Below are positions 30,624 to 30,754 of a DNA stretch of 30,754 bases, piece after piece; within the stretch, counting starts at the first letter, position 1; every line of letters starts with the position of its first letter. Source of the stretch: an uncultured Marmoricola sp. (GTDB lineage Bacteria > Actinomycetota > Actinomycetes > Propionibacteriales > Nocardioidaceae); the NCBI RefSeq assembly GCF_943913695.1, contig NZ_CALTZE010000030.1, positions 1 to 30,754 on the forward strand, in the 5' to 3' direction. Both the position numbers and the translations under genes were made by a program. The notes beneath the pieces were generated by a model. It was not told the DNA's origin. It ran no database searches and was given only the letters and a program-made list of their open reading frames with translations.

Positions 30624-30739
30624 CCCACCGCCCCCTGGGGCGCAAGCGGAGCGAGCCGCGAGACCCCGCCCCACGGCGAGCGTCCGCGACCCACCGCTGC
30701 CTGAGGCGCGAGCGCAGCGAGCCACGAAGGGCCGCGCCC
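30624..30739. repeat. Two tandem copies of a GC-rich intergenic repeat
   Basis: Copies start at 30624 and 30690 (66-nt period). Each begins CCCACCG, then an AGGCGCGAGCGCAGCGAGCC-like core (copy 2) or GGGCGCAAGCGGAGCGAGCC-like core (copy 1), and ends CCGC...CCCC. The core resembles a dispersed intergenic repeat common in Nocardioides-like and related genomes, from memory. No ORF of substance covers it. A hairpin, CACGAAGGG with CCCTTCGTG (30723-30731 with 30739-30747), is formed at the end of copy 2. Confidence 0.65.
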
Positions 30740-30754
30740 CCTTCGTGACGCCCC

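Noticed and set aside
1..30754. CRISPR arrays, transposases, integrases, tRNA or rRNA genes
   Set aside because: Scanned for and not seen; the only repeats are the 18-bp array, the 11-bp pair and the right-edge intergenic repeat.

Overview
The window is very GC-rich, carries no rRNA, tRNA, CRISPR array or transposase that I can see, and is packed with operons whose genes overlap by 4 nt (ATGA, GTGA). The gene content (PadR-linked FtsX-type ABC exporter, LAL-type LuxR regulator, SCO4848-like, DUF6131-like and DUF1992 proteins, class F-like sortase, Suc_Fer-like ferredoxin, DrrAB transporter) points to an actinobacterium. Nocardioides or a relative in Propionibacteriales is my best guess, which is inference from gene style and not a database result. 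It reads as chromosomal housekeeping and accessory metabolism, not a mobile island.

Layout, left to right. 3-2887 (minus): a peptide-type ABC importer fragment (DppC-like permease, then its lipoprotein binding protein, then a strong hairpin); the other permease and the ATPases would lie off the left edge. 3056-4761 (minus): cytochrome P450 coupled to an SCO4848-like small membrane protein. 5084-6618 (minus): OFA-family MFS transporter coupled to a 46-residue single-helix partner. 6719-10754 (plus): a PadR repressor with tandem inverted repeats in its promoter, then an ABC ATPase and a large FtsX-like permease, all overlapping. 10783-12934 (minus): a 50-residue, extremely acidic, repeat-bearing peptide with a strong ribosome binding site, overlapping a JmjC/Cupin_4 oxygenase, which overlaps a Suc_Fer-like [2Fe-2S] protein. 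13035-15964 (minus): a large LAL/LuxR regulator preceded by an overlapping 34-codon Arg-rich leader ORF. 16141-19774 (minus): histidine degradation genes (an M20 amidohydrolase, hutF, hutI). 19797-20714 (plus): nitroreductase and a DUF6131-like membrane peptide. 20784-22561 (minus): DrrA/DrrB-type exporter. 22662-25459 (plus): M20 peptidase of the CPS1/PM20D1-like type coupled to an MFS transporter. 25535-26928 (minus): TSUP permease and a membrane protein of unknown function. 27001-28133 (plus): DUF1992 protein and a sortase with a lipobox. 28155-30514 (minus): amino-acid permease and tandem-domain universal stress protein. 30624-30747: two copies of a GC-rich intergenic repeat.

The most unusual locus is the acidic-peptide/JmjC/Suc_Fer operon. 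A short peptide with three exact DGDATD repeats and no basic residue or cysteine, translated from a strong ribosome binding site and coupled to a 2-oxoglutarate/Fe(II)-type hydroxylase and a 2Fe-2S protein, has the architecture of a ribosomal peptide (RiPP-like) or dedicated protein-hydroxylation system. That function is inference. Other points of interest are the Arg-rich leader ORF before the LAL regulator, four operon heads with a -10-like hexamer 6-7 nt before the start codon (leaderless candidates), the PadR operator, and a recurrent GTACG word built with the rare Val codon GTA.
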